A DNA stretch of 64,000 bases from Gammaproteobacteria bacterium. Its GTDB lineage: Bacteria > Pseudomonadota > Gammaproteobacteria > GCA-001735895. Positions within the stretch are counted from its first letter, which is position 1. Each line of letters opens with the position of its first letter. Below are positions 29,399 to 38,274 of the stretch, one piece after another. The stretch spans positions 1 through 64,000 of the forward strand of contig JAJDOF010000102.1 in assembly GCA_022340305.1 (NCBI GenBank), given 5' to 3'. A program made the translations under genes and the position numbers. The notes beneath the pieces were generated by a model. That model ran no database searches. It was given only the letters and a program-made list of their open reading frames with translations, and had not been told where the DNA came from.

Positions 29399-30079
29399 AT
29401 GGACACGAATCTCGCCCACAGTACCGCCGACATCCAGTCACCCTATTCACTGGAAGCAGACCTGGTACGCCATGCATTACTCGAACGTGGCCTGGAGACA
29501 CCATTGCTGCCACACCAGTTCGAGCGTGATGAGAAATATCAACGCATCAAGAAATCGTTTACCGATATCGCGCGCACCCTGGGACTCGATCTCAGCGACG
29601 ACAGCCTCTCGGAAACTCCGCATCGAATCGCCAAGATGTATGTGGACGAAATCTTCAGTGGTCTAAATTATTTCAACTTTCCCAAGATCACCGTGATCGA
29701 CAACAAGATGGGCGTCGAGGAGATGGTCAAGGTCCGCGACATCAGCCTGACCAGCACTTGCGAGCATCATTTCGTTACCATCGACGGTACGGCTAAGGTC
29801 GCCTACATTCCCAAGGACAAGATTATCGGCCTGTCCAAAATCAATCGCATCGTGCGCTTCTTCGCGCAACGCCCGCAGGTGCAGGAACGGCTGACACAGC
29901 AGGTACTGGTGGCACTGCAAACCCTGCTGCAAACCGACGATGTCGCGGTCAGCATCGAGGCGATTCACTATTGCGTCAAGTCGCGCGGCGTGATGGACGC
30001 CAATTCGCGTACCCAGACCACGGCACTGGGCGGCAACTTCAAGGCACAGCATAAAACGCGGGCCGAATTTCTCGCCTGA
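29399..30079 (+). CDS. folE: GTP cyclohydrolase I
   Basis: ORF from 29273; [44 protein letters not shown]. Confidence 0.95.
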   Translation: MDTNLAHSTADIQSPYSLEADLVRHALLERGLETPLLPHQFERDEKYQRIKKSFTDIARTLGLDLSDDSLSETPHRIAKMYVDEIFSGLNYFNFPKITVIDNKMGVEEMVKVRDISLTSTCEHHFVTIDGTAKVAYIPKDKIIGLSKINRIVRFFAQRPQVQERLTQQVLVALQTLLQTDDVAVSIEAIHYCVKSRGVMDANSRTQTTALGGNFKAQHKTRAEFLA

Positions 30080-30823
30080 ATGATGAAAAGTGCCACTATC
30101 GACCAGGGCGAGGTTGCCTTTTACAGTCAACTTGCCGACCAGTGGTGGGATGAACAGGGCAAGTTCTGGCCACTGCATCGCCTCAATCGACTGCGCAGCG
30201 AATACCTGAGAACTGCCATCTGTGATCATTTTGGCAGAACGGCCGGGGTGACCCGCCCCCTTGAGGGGCTCAGTATTCTGGATATTGGTTGCGGTGGGGG
30301 CATCCTCGCGGAATCCATGGCTGCACTCGGCGCCAGGGTACATGGCATCGATATCGTCGAGCGCAATATCAGGATCGCCAGACAGCATGCACTGCAATCG
30401 GAACTGGAGATCCAGTATGAGTACGTCGACGTCGAAGAGGTGATCGAGCGCCCCCACCGCTACGACGTGGTGCTCAACATGGAGGTAGTCGAGCACGTTG
30501 CCGACCTGCCCCTGTTCGTGTCCCTGTGCACTCAGCTGGTCGCGCGCGACGGCATCCTGTTCGTCGCGACCATCAACAGAAACCTGTTGTCCTGGCTTTT
30601 TGCCATCGTCGGTGCCGAGTACGTCCTGCGCTGGTTGCCGATGGGAACCCACAGCTGGCCCAGGTTCGTCAAACCGCGAGAACTCGAAGCCCTGCTTGCA
30701 GGCAACGACATGACCGTCAATGCGTTAACGGGCGTGCGCGTCAATCCCTTCAACCGCCAGTTCAGCCTGTCGTCGCGCCATTCGGTCAACTACATGTTGT
30801 CTGCTATCCATCGCCATACCTGA
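30080..30823 (+). CDS. ubiG: Ubiquinone biosynthesis O-methyltransferase
   Basis: QWWDEQGKFWPLHRLNRLR; LDIGCGGGILAESMA; GTHSWPRFVKP. Confidence 0.93.
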   Translation: MMKSATIDQGEVAFYSQLADQWWDEQGKFWPLHRLNRLRSEYLRTAICDHFGRTAGVTRPLEGLSILDIGCGGGILAESMAALGARVHGIDIVERNIRIARQHALQSELEIQYEYVDVEEVIERPHRYDVVLNMEVVEHVADLPLFVSLCTQLVARDGILFVATINRNLLSWLFAIVGAEYVLRWLPMGTHSWPRFVKPRELEALLAGNDMTVNALTGVRVNPFNRQFSLSSRHSVNYMLSAIHRHT

Positions 30824-30895
30824 AGTCCGCCATTAGCGATTCTCTCCAGTCGCGTCTCGTGCGACAATCGGCGACTTCGACCCGATCATGCGCCA

Positions 30896-32371
30896 ATGCC
30901 CAACCCCATCCCCGCAGCCAGCCGTCCGCGCCTAGACCCAGCCGATGACCTGACGCAAGCAGCTGCTATCGATTTGAATGCAGCGCTGTCGGATTTGCAC
31001 AGTCAACGCACCACGGCGCCAATCATTCGCCCCTCCAGGGCGGAGGATGTGGCGTTGCTCATCGACCACAGCTTTCCGCAGGGTGGCGACAGCCTCGAGC
31101 AACTGGTGGAGCAGATCAGTCGCGCAACCAAACGCTACCCGCGTCGCAATACCCACCCCGGTTTCTTCGGCTGGATCGCGCCGTCCGGTCTGCCCAGCGA
31201 TCCGCTGGCGCATGCGATGGTAAGCCTGCTCAATGAAAACGTGGGCGGTTACTGGGCATCGCCAGTCGGCACCACCATCGAGAAAACGGTGATTCGCTGG
31301 CTCGCTGACCTGGTGGACTTTCCGCAGCAATCGCAGGGCGTATTCATGAGCGGCGGTTCCATGGCCAATATGTGCGGTATCGCGAGCGCCTGTGCAAAAC
31401 GGTTTGGCCCTGGTTTCCGCAGCCAGGGACTGGCCGCCTTCAGCCTGGAATCCCGACCCGTTATCCTGTGTTCGCGGGCGGCACACTTCTCGATCCGGCG
31501 CGCCGCGGTCATGCTCGGTATCGGCACCGACAACATCGTCACCATCGATACCGACGATCAGTTCAGAATGCGGGTCGACGCGCTCGCGAGCGCGCTCGCC
31601 GAGCATGACAACATCATCTGCGTGGTCGCCAGCGCCGGCACTACCAATACCGGCGCCATCGACCCCCTGCCGCAGATCGCCGATCTGTGCAGCACGCAGG
31701 ACGTCTGGCTGCACGTCGACGCCGCCTACGGCGCCGGCGGCCTGATGTCGGCGCAATTGAGACCACGCTTTAGCGGTATCGAGCGCGCCGATTCGGTGGT
31801 CATGGACATGCACAAGTGGTTTTTCCAATCGCTGTCGGGTAGCCTGCTGCTGTATCGCGATCCGGGCTGGGCACGCCAGCTGTTTTCGGAGAGTTCGGAT
31901 TACCTGCGCATGAACGAGGATGAGTCGCCGGAGCAGTTCGCCTTCTTCAGTATTTCGCCCGAACTGTCACGGCGCTTTCGCGCCCTGCCTTTCTACATAT
32001 CGATGCGCCATTATGGCCTCGAGCGACTGGGAAGAAACGTCCTGCACAACGTTCAATGCGCTGAATACCTGGCAAATCGCGTGCGCAACGAACAGGATCT
32101 CGAACTGATCAGCGCACCACAGCTGTCGATTCTGTGTTTTCGTTTTCGTCCCGACGGGCTCGATGACGACTCGGTCGATCGCCTCAATACGACGATACGC
32201 GACCGCATACAACTCGAAGGCGACTACCTGATTTCACCGACCCGGGTCAACGATCGACCGGTACTGCGCGTCTGTATCATCAACCACGCGACGCGCGCCG
32301 AACACGTGGAAGGCTTGCTCGCCAGCATACTGCGCATCGGCCACGACCTGGTCGCTGCGGGCGATGAGTAA
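30896..32371 (+). CDS. PLP-dependent group II decarboxylase family protein
   Basis: THPGFFGWIAPSG; HVDAAYGAGGL; DMHKWFFQSL PLP-Lys motif. Confidence 0.9.
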   Translation: MPNPIPAASRPRLDPADDLTQAAAIDLNAALSDLHSQRTTAPIIRPSRAEDVALLIDHSFPQGGDSLEQLVEQISRATKRYPRRNTHPGFFGWIAPSGLPSDPLAHAMVSLLNENVGGYWASPVGTTIEKTVIRWLADLVDFPQQSQGVFMSGGSMANMCGIASACAKRFGPGFRSQGLAAFSLESRPVILCSRAAHFSIRRAAVMLGIGTDNIVTIDTDDQFRMRVDALASALAEHDNIICVVASAGTTNTGAIDPLPQIADLCSTQDVWLHVDAAYGAGGLMSAQLRPRFSGIERADSVVMDMHKWFFQSLSGSLLLYRDPGWARQLFSESSDYLRMNEDESPEQFAFFSISPELSRRFRALPFYISMRHYGLERLGRNVLHNVQCAEYLANRVRNEQDLELISAPQLSILCFRFRPDGLDDDSVDRLNTTIRDRIQLEGDYLISPTRVNDRPVLRVCIINHATRAEHVEGLLASILRIGHDLVAAGDE

Positions 32372-32425
32372 CCCCGGGACAACGACTGCCAGTGCGCAGC
32401 CACCGTTGACCAGCCGCAGTGACGC

Positions 32426-33406
32426 ATGAAAAGTCTGTTTCAACGGCCTGTTGGTGATCGCCCGGTAACCGCACTGATACTGTTACTCACCGGTGTGTTT
32501 GCGATCGCCTTCCAGGACTCGCTGGTCAAGTTAATGTCGGCCCACACCTCGTTCTGGCAATTCCAGTTGCTGCGCTCGATCGGTAACCTCGGCTTCGTCA
32601 TCGTACTGGCGCTGCTCAGCGGTGGTATCGGCCTGTTGATTCCAGGCAACTGGCGCCCGGTTTACCTGCGCGCCGGCATACTCATGGTTTGCATGTTCTG
32701 TTTCTTTTCCGGGGCACCCTTCCTCAGCGTAGCGCAGATGGCCGCAGGGCTTTACACCTACCCGTTATTTATTTCGCTGCTGGCAATCCCGATTCTGGGC
32801 GAGCGCGTCGGCCGCTGGCGCATTTTCGCGCTGCTGATCGGCGGCGCCGGCGCCGCCTTCGTGCTGAATCCCTGGGATGCCAATTTTTCGCTGCTGCAGG
32901 TACTACCGATTCTGGCGGGCTTATTCTATGCGGCCAACATCCTCACCATCCGCAAGGCCTGTCGCAACGAGAGTCCGTTGGCGCTGGCCTTTGCTGCCGC
33001 CATCACCTTCATCATTGCGGCAACGATCGGCATCAGCCTGCTAAGCCTGTTCCCGATGTCGAGTGAGCTGCGCACCAGCATTCCCTTTGTGGCGATCGGC
33101 TGGCCCGAACTGACCCTGCTGGTCGCCGCATTTGCGTTATTCGCCTCGGTGCTCAACCTGACTGCCAATATCTGCATCAGCCGTGCCTACCAGACTGCCG
33201 ATGCGAGTTGGCTGGCGCCGATGGATTTCACCTATCTGATTTTTGCGGCGTTCTGGAGCCAGATTATTTTTGCTCAGTGGCCAACTCCCACCGCCATCGT
33301 CGGCATGACCCTGATCGGTATTGCCGGCATCATCACCGCCTGGCGCGAGCGCGTTGCCGCAAACCTCACACGCCGCCTGGTGGAGGCAAGCCCGGTATCC
33401 GACTAG
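32426..33406 (+). CDS. DMT (EamA) family transporter
   Basis: 10-TM pattern; FAIAFQDSLVKLMSAHTSFWQFQLLRSIG. Confidence 0.85.
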   Translation: MKSLFQRPVGDRPVTALILLLTGVFAIAFQDSLVKLMSAHTSFWQFQLLRSIGNLGFVIVLALLSGGIGLLIPGNWRPVYLRAGILMVCMFCFFSGAPFLSVAQMAAGLYTYPLFISLLAIPILGERVGRWRIFALLIGGAGAAFVLNPWDANFSLLQVLPILAGLFYAANILTIRKACRNESPLALAFAAAITFIIAATIGISLLSLFPMSSELRTSIPFVAIGWPELTLLVAAFALFASVLNLTANICISRAYQTADASWLAPMDFTYLIFAAFWSQIIFAQWPTPTAIVGMTLIGIAGIITAWRERVAANLTRRLVEASPVSD

Positions 33407-33417
33407 CGGCTATCGAA

Positions 33418-33906
33418 CTATTCGTGGTCGGTCAGGGAACGCAGGTAGAGCACCAGTTGCCAGATCTCTTCATCGGTCAGGTAGGAGAATGGCGGCATCG
33501 CCGTTCCCGGTGAGCCATTCTTGATAATCCAGTGCAACTGTCCGTCAGGAATGCCATCGACCGTGGCGGCGCAGGCAAAGTTACGCGGTGGTGGGTCGAA
33601 CTGGTCTGCTAACTGGCCGCGGCCATCACCCTGCCTGCCGTGACAGACCGCGCAACTCGGGTTCGCCAGGTCCTCGAATAGCTCCTTACCGGCGCGTCGA
33701 TTTCGCCGGTTGGACTGCAGAGGATTGATGCGACTATAAAGCTCATGCGGTGCCTTACCGGTGAAGCGGGGTTGTGGACACTCACTGTTAGGGGGGACGC
33801 GGTGGGCGGCTATGGCATTGGCCAAAAAAGCGCCGCACAACAGGAAGGTCAACAAAATCAATTGTGACAGTAGTCCGCGGCTTTGCCGACTGGTCGAATG
33901 CCTCAT
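33418..33906 (-). CDS. Class I c-type cytochrome
   Basis: CAVCHGRQGDGRG heme motif; GTAMPPFSYLTDEEIWQLVLYLRSL. Confidence 0.88.
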   Translation of the reverse strand: MRHSTSRQSRGLLSQLILLTFLLCGAFLANAIAAHRVPPNSECPQPRFTGKAPHELYSRINPLQSNRRNRRAGKELFEDLANPSCAVCHGRQGDGRGQLADQFDPPPRNFACAATVDGIPDGQLHWIIKNGSPGTAMPPFSYLTDEEIWQLVLYLRSLTDHE

Positions 33907-34089
33907 TTTTCAGGGTCTTTTATAGCAAAGCATCAGCCTAGCGCAATCCCGCCAGGGCAACTTGATTTGCATCAGCTGTTCCCGTTCACATCGGGTAACC
34001 TAGTTCACCTTATGCCAGGGAAACGATCCAGTATCCCCTGCGCTGCGTAATACTAAAGCAATGCTTCAATATGATTCATATCCGCTTCG

Positions 34090-35010
34090 ATGAAACGCGA
34101 CCCGTTTCTGACGCTAAGCCTGCTGCTGATCTTTGCCCTGGCGGCGACCGGTTGCCACGTGCATTTGGGGGCACAGCCGGCGTTGGTGGCGATAGCTGAA
34201 TCCACTAACCGTTACCCAATCGCAGACGAAATCCGCAATCTCGTCTACAGCGAGCCCGACTGGCCCCAATCCCTGCGCGCCGATCTGTATCTGCCGCAAA
34301 AACGCGGCCCGTTGCCGGTTGTGTTAATGATACATGGCGGTGGCTGGGCGAATCGCAGCCGTGACGACATGACCTCCATCAGCCTGGATCTGGCACATCG
34401 CGGCTATGCAGTAATGAATCTGGACTATCGCTTCGCGCCGCAATATACCTTTCCAGCGCAACTTGAAGATCTGCAGCAGGCGCGCAGCTGGTTGACCACA
34501 AACGCTGCGCTTTATCAATTTGACCTTAATCGGGTGAACGCCTGGGGTTACTCCTCCGGTGCGCATCTCGCGGCGCTGCTGGGAGGTCTGGAGCAGCAGG
34601 GATCATCTGCGGATCCAGCGCAACAGCTGACACGCTTGCGCGCCGTGGTCGCCGGCGGTATCCCGGCGGATTTGCGCAAATACAGCAATAGCCCCGTTGT
34701 CGAGCGCTTCATGGGTGGAACCCGGGACGACATGCCCGAACGCTATGCCGAGGCATCGCCGCAATATCACGTTTCCGCGGACGACCCGGCAGTGTTTTTA
34801 TATCACGGTAAACTCGATTTCCTGGTCAAACAGGATCAGCCCAGGGACTACTACGACGCATTGATCGCAGCGGGCGTTGACGCAGAACTGTTTCTGCAAG
34901 GCTTTCGTGGCCACATGACCATGTTCCTGTTCGGTGGCGCGGCCGAGGCCCGGGCGATGGATTTCCTGGATCGCAAAAATGCCGAAAACCTCACGATTGC
35001 AGGCGATTGA
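34090..35010 (+). CDS. Alpha/beta hydrolase (HSL/BD-FAE-like), probable lipoprotein
   Basis: AATGCHVHL lipobox; LMIHGGGWANRSR; WGYSSGAHLAAL. Confidence 0.88.
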   Translation: MKRDPFLTLSLLLIFALAATGCHVHLGAQPALVAIAESTNRYPIADEIRNLVYSEPDWPQSLRADLYLPQKRGPLPVVLMIHGGGWANRSRDDMTSISLDLAHRGYAVMNLDYRFAPQYTFPAQLEDLQQARSWLTTNAALYQFDLNRVNAWGYSSGAHLAALLGGLEQQGSSADPAQQLTRLRAVVAGGIPADLRKYSNSPVVERFMGGTRDDMPERYAEASPQYHVSADDPAVFLYHGKLDFLVKQDQPRDYYDALIAAGVDAELFLQGFRGHMTMFLFGGAAEARAMDFLDRKNAENLTIAGD

Positions 35011-35153
35011 CGCTTTACCGATCCGCCTGCGACGATCTTCTGTTCACCCCCGCATCTGGTCACCGCCAGCAAAGACAATATTGATTTTGGTCATGGGCCT
35101 GCGAAGTTCAGGCTGATATAGTTCGAAGAAGAATAATTCGTTTTCGGATCCAG

Positions 35154-35885
35154 ATGAAATCATTCAAGGCGGTTGGGGGCGCGCTGTTCGATAGCCTGCG
35201 CGATCTGCTGCCCATTATTCTCGTAATCGGCTTTTTCCAGTTTGCGGTGCTGCAGCAACCGATTCCGAATTTTGGCGAAATTGCCGTCGGAATCCTGTTC
35301 GTTGTCATCGGACTGACATTGTTTGTGCAGGGACTGAACATGGGATTGTTCCCGATCGGCGAATCCATGGCCTACGCTTTCGCCAGTAAAGGCAATATCT
35401 TCTGGTTGCTGTGTTTCGCCTTTGCGCTGGGCTTCGGTACCACCATCGCCGAGCCGGCGTTGATCGCCGTCGCCGATGAAGCCGCCAATGTCGCCGCCAA
35501 CGGCGGCATGATCGCCAGTGATGAGCGCGCACTCGAATCCTATGCGCAAGGACTGCGTTATACGGTTGCGATCTCGGTCGGGATCGCCATCGTGATCGGC
35601 GTGTTTCGTATCGTCATGGGCTGGCCGATTCAATACCTGATCGTGATCGGTTACCTTGGAGTCGTCATCATGACGATTTTCGCTCCAAAGGAAATCATCG
35701 GCATCGCCTACGATTCAGGCGGTGTCACCACCTCGACCATAACTGTCCCACTGGTCACGGCGCTCGGGGTCGGGCTGGCCAGTTCAATCGAGGGACGCAA
35801 CCCGATGACTGACGGCTTCGGCCTGATCGCCTTCGCTTCGCTGACACCGATGATATTCGTCATGGGCTACGGCATGCTGGTGTGA
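35154..35885 (+). CDS. DUF1538 membrane protein, first paralogue (UmpA-like)
   Basis: [61 protein letters not shown]. Confidence 0.85.
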   Translation: MKSFKAVGGALFDSLRDLLPIILVIGFFQFAVLQQPIPNFGEIAVGILFVVIGLTLFVQGLNMGLFPIGESMAYAFASKGNIFWLLCFAFALGFGTTIAEPALIAVADEAANVAANGGMIASDERALESYAQGLRYTVAISVGIAIVIGVFRIVMGWPIQYLIVIGYLGVVIMTIFAPKEIIGIAYDSGGVTTSTITVPLVTALGVGLASSIEGRNPMTDGFGLIAFASLTPMIFVMGYGMLV

Positions 35886-35892
35886 CCCCGAC

Positions 35893-36672
35893 ATGAATCA
35901 CATTCTAATCGATCTCTGTTACGCGATCCTCGACACTGTCTGGGACGTGTTGCCGATCGCACTGATCATCTTCGGCTTCCAGTTTATCATTCTGCGCAAG
36001 CCCATCCCCAACCTGAAAAAAATTGTTACCGGCTTCCTGCTGGTACTGCTGGGGCTAGGGTTTTTCCTCGAAGGCCTGCAGGCAGCGCTGTTTCCGCTCG
36101 GCAAGCTGATGGCCTACCAGCTGACCAACCCCGAATTCATCGCGGGCGAACATGCCGGCAGAATATTGCAATGGTGGGACTACCACTGGGTTTACCTGTT
36201 CGCTTTCGCCATCGGTTTTTCCACCACCATAGCCGAACCGTCACTGCTCGCCGTGGCGATCAAGGCCAACCAGGTGTCGGCTGGTGCCATCCATACCTGG
36301 GGGCTGCGCATCGCTGTCGCGATCGGGGTTGCCATCGGTATTGCGCTTGGCGTTTACCGTATCATTAGCGGCACTCCGCTCTACTGGTACATCATCAGCG
36401 GCTATGTATTTGTGCTGATACAAACCATGTTCGCGCCGCGCATGATTATTGCGCTCGCCTATGATTCGGGCGGCGTTACCACGTCCACAGTAACCGTACC
36501 GCTGGTGGCCGCGCTCGGACTCGGTCTCGCCGGCACAGTCCCGGGACGGAACCCATTACTCGACGGCTTTGGCCTGATCGCTTTCGCCAGTCTTTTCCCC
36601 ATCATGTCTGTGCTCGCCTATGCCCAGCTTTCTGCCTGGAGCAACCGACGCAGTCAAAAATCATCAACCTAG
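35893..36672 (+). CDS. DUF1538 membrane protein, second paralogue (UmpB-like)
   Basis: [61 protein letters not shown]. Confidence 0.85.
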   Translation: MNHILIDLCYAILDTVWDVLPIALIIFGFQFIILRKPIPNLKKIVTGFLLVLLGLGFFLEGLQAALFPLGKLMAYQLTNPEFIAGEHAGRILQWWDYHWVYLFAFAIGFSTTIAEPSLLAVAIKANQVSAGAIHTWGLRIAVAIGVAIGIALGVYRIISGTPLYWYIISGYVFVLIQTMFAPRMIIALAYDSGGVTTSTVTVPLVAALGLGLAGTVPGRNPLLDGFGLIAFASLFPIMSVLAYAQLSAWSNRRSQKSST

Positions 36673-36684
36673 TGAGAATACATC

Positions 36685-37035
36685 ATGCACTTTAAACTGA
36701 TCATTGCACTGACCGAGGATTCGATCACTGATAAAATCGTCAAAGCCGCTCGCCTCAAGGGGGCGACGGGATCGACCGTGATCTCGACCGCGCGTGGCGA
36801 GGGTTTGAAAGCGGCCAAGACTTTCCTCGGCCTGAATCTGGAAACACAGCGCGACGTATGTTTGTTGCTGGTCGAAGAGCACCTCTCCCGCGACATACTC
36901 GAGACCATCGAGGCCACCGGGGAGTTTGAAGCCAATCCTGGTTCCGGCATCGCTTTCAGCATCGATGTCGAGGATGCGGTAGGTATTTCGCATCAAGTCA
37001 GCCAGTTATCCGAGCGAGTCGAGGAAGAAATATGA
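36685..37035 (+). CDS. P-II-like small regulatory protein
   Basis: MHFKLIIALTEDSITDKIVKAARLKGATGSTVISTARGEGL: PII-like ferredoxin-fold pattern, 116 aa. Confidence 0.8.
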   Translation: MHFKLIIALTEDSITDKIVKAARLKGATGSTVISTARGEGLKAAKTFLGLNLETQRDVCLLLVEEHLSRDILETIEATGEFEANPGSGIAFSIDVEDAVGISHQVSQLSERVEEEI

Positions 37036-37439
37036 ACGAGAGAACCATTATCCGTGTCGAGGACGTCATGCAACGGGACTTCGATCTGGTTGACGGTATG
37101 GACACCGTGGCCGAAGTGCTGAGGAAAGCAAAACACCCTGAATCCAAGTGTTTCATCGTCGATACCCGTCATGAAAACGACGAATACGGCCTCGTGCTGC
37201 TGTCGGACATCGCCAAGCAGGTACTGGCCAAGAACAAGTCACCCGAACGTGTCAATATCTATGAAATCATGTCCAAGCCAGTGGTCAGCGTCGATTCGAA
37301 AATGGATATTCGCTACTGCGCTCGCCTCTTCGAAAGCTTCGGTCTCGGGCGTGCGCCAGTGGTCGACGGCGGCAAGGTGATAGGTATCGTCGGTTATACC
37401 GATATTGTTCTGCACGGCATTCGCGACCAACTGCTGTGA
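37032..37439 (+). CDS. CBS-domain pair protein
   Basis: VEDVMQRDFDLVDGMDTVAEVLRKA; IYEIMSKPVVSVDSKMDIRYCARLFESFGLGRAPVVDGGKVIGIVGYTDIV; 4-nt overlap with the PII-like gene. Confidence 0.88.
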   Translation: MNERTIIRVEDVMQRDFDLVDGMDTVAEVLRKAKHPESKCFIVDTRHENDEYGLVLLSDIAKQVLAKNKSPERVNIYEIMSKPVVSVDSKMDIRYCARLFESFGLGRAPVVDGGKVIGIVGYTDIVLHGIRDQLL

Positions 37440-37602
37440 TCGCCTGATTTGGTTGCAGCAACAGGTGATCGAGCGACTCGCGCCAGGCGGCGAAAGCGAA
37501 AACACCGCGGCGAATTACCCGCGCAATCTCCAGGTGGTTGCGGTGGTCCTTGCCTCAGCTAGAGGCGGACAGCGCATAACGCCCGGTTGAGTACACTCTG
37601 CG

Positions 37603-38064
37603 TTATACAGACGCTTTAGCGCAGCAACGCTTGAACTTGAGACCGCTGCCACAGGGACAATCCTGGTTGCGCGCGGGTTTCCACGGTGCGGTGCGCGGCG
37701 CTAACTGCTCACCGTTAGTGTACTGCCAGCGCCCCTGATGCCTAACGAACACACTGCGCTCGCGCAACGCCCTGACTTCGCCCGCCGACAGCAGGCTTGC
37801 TTCGAATTCGACCTGCGCCTTCTCGCCTTGTTCCTCGCTGGCAATGATTTCGAGACCGAGCCAGCGAATCTCGCTATCGAGGCGCAGTTGCGGCGGACGG
37901 AAATCGGGGTGCCAGGTTTCCAGCAAATAGTCGCGCTCTGCGAGCGCGAAAGCACTGAATCGCGAGCGCATCAGCTGCGTTGCATTTTCAGGCAGCGCGC
38001 GATGTGATATAAATCGTCCGCAGCAGCGGTCAAAGGTCTGGCCGGAACAACAGGGACAGTTCAT
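37603..38064 (-). CDS. YchJ family protein (SEC-C motifs at both ends)
   Basis: ORF to 38157; MNCPCCSGQTFDRCCGRF start and C-terminal NQDCPCGSGLKFKRCC. Confidence 0.88.
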   Translation of the reverse strand: MNCPCCSGQTFDRCCGRFISHRALPENATQLMRSRFSAFALAERDYLLETWHPDFRPPQLRLDSEIRWLGLEIIASEEQGEKAQVEFEASLLSAGEVRALRERSVFVRHQGRWQYTNGEQLAPRTAPWKPARNQDCPCGSGLKFKRCCAKASV

Positions 38065-38065
38065 C

Positions 38066-38244
38066 AACCTAAAATCCTCCGTTGGATCGTAGCGAGGGCG
38101 ACTAAAGTGCTGAATATCAGGTATTTCTTGCGTTATTTTAAACGATCGCGTAGCCACTCTACGAGTGAGCTTAAAATAATGAAAAAATGCATGATATTCA
38201 GTGCATTAGACGACCGCAGTAGATCCAGCGGAGGATTTTGGGTT
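38066..38244. repeat. Long imperfect palindrome (about 75-bp arms, about 28-nt spacer), MITE-like
   Basis: Left arm aacctaaaatcctccgttggatc...ctgaatatca...gttattttaa; right arm is its reverse complement with scattered mismatches (aacccaaaatcctccgctggatc...ctgaatatca...attattttaa). Confidence 0.82.
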
Positions 38245-38274
38245 AACTACCGATAAAAGGACGGCTATATCACC

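Noticed and set aside
29663-30652. 329-aa minus-strand ORF
   Set aside because: Antisense to folE and ubiG, both clear genes; no domain features.
30932-31828. 298-aa minus-strand ORF
   Set aside because: Antisense to the PLP decarboxylase; shadow ORF in GC-rich coding DNA.
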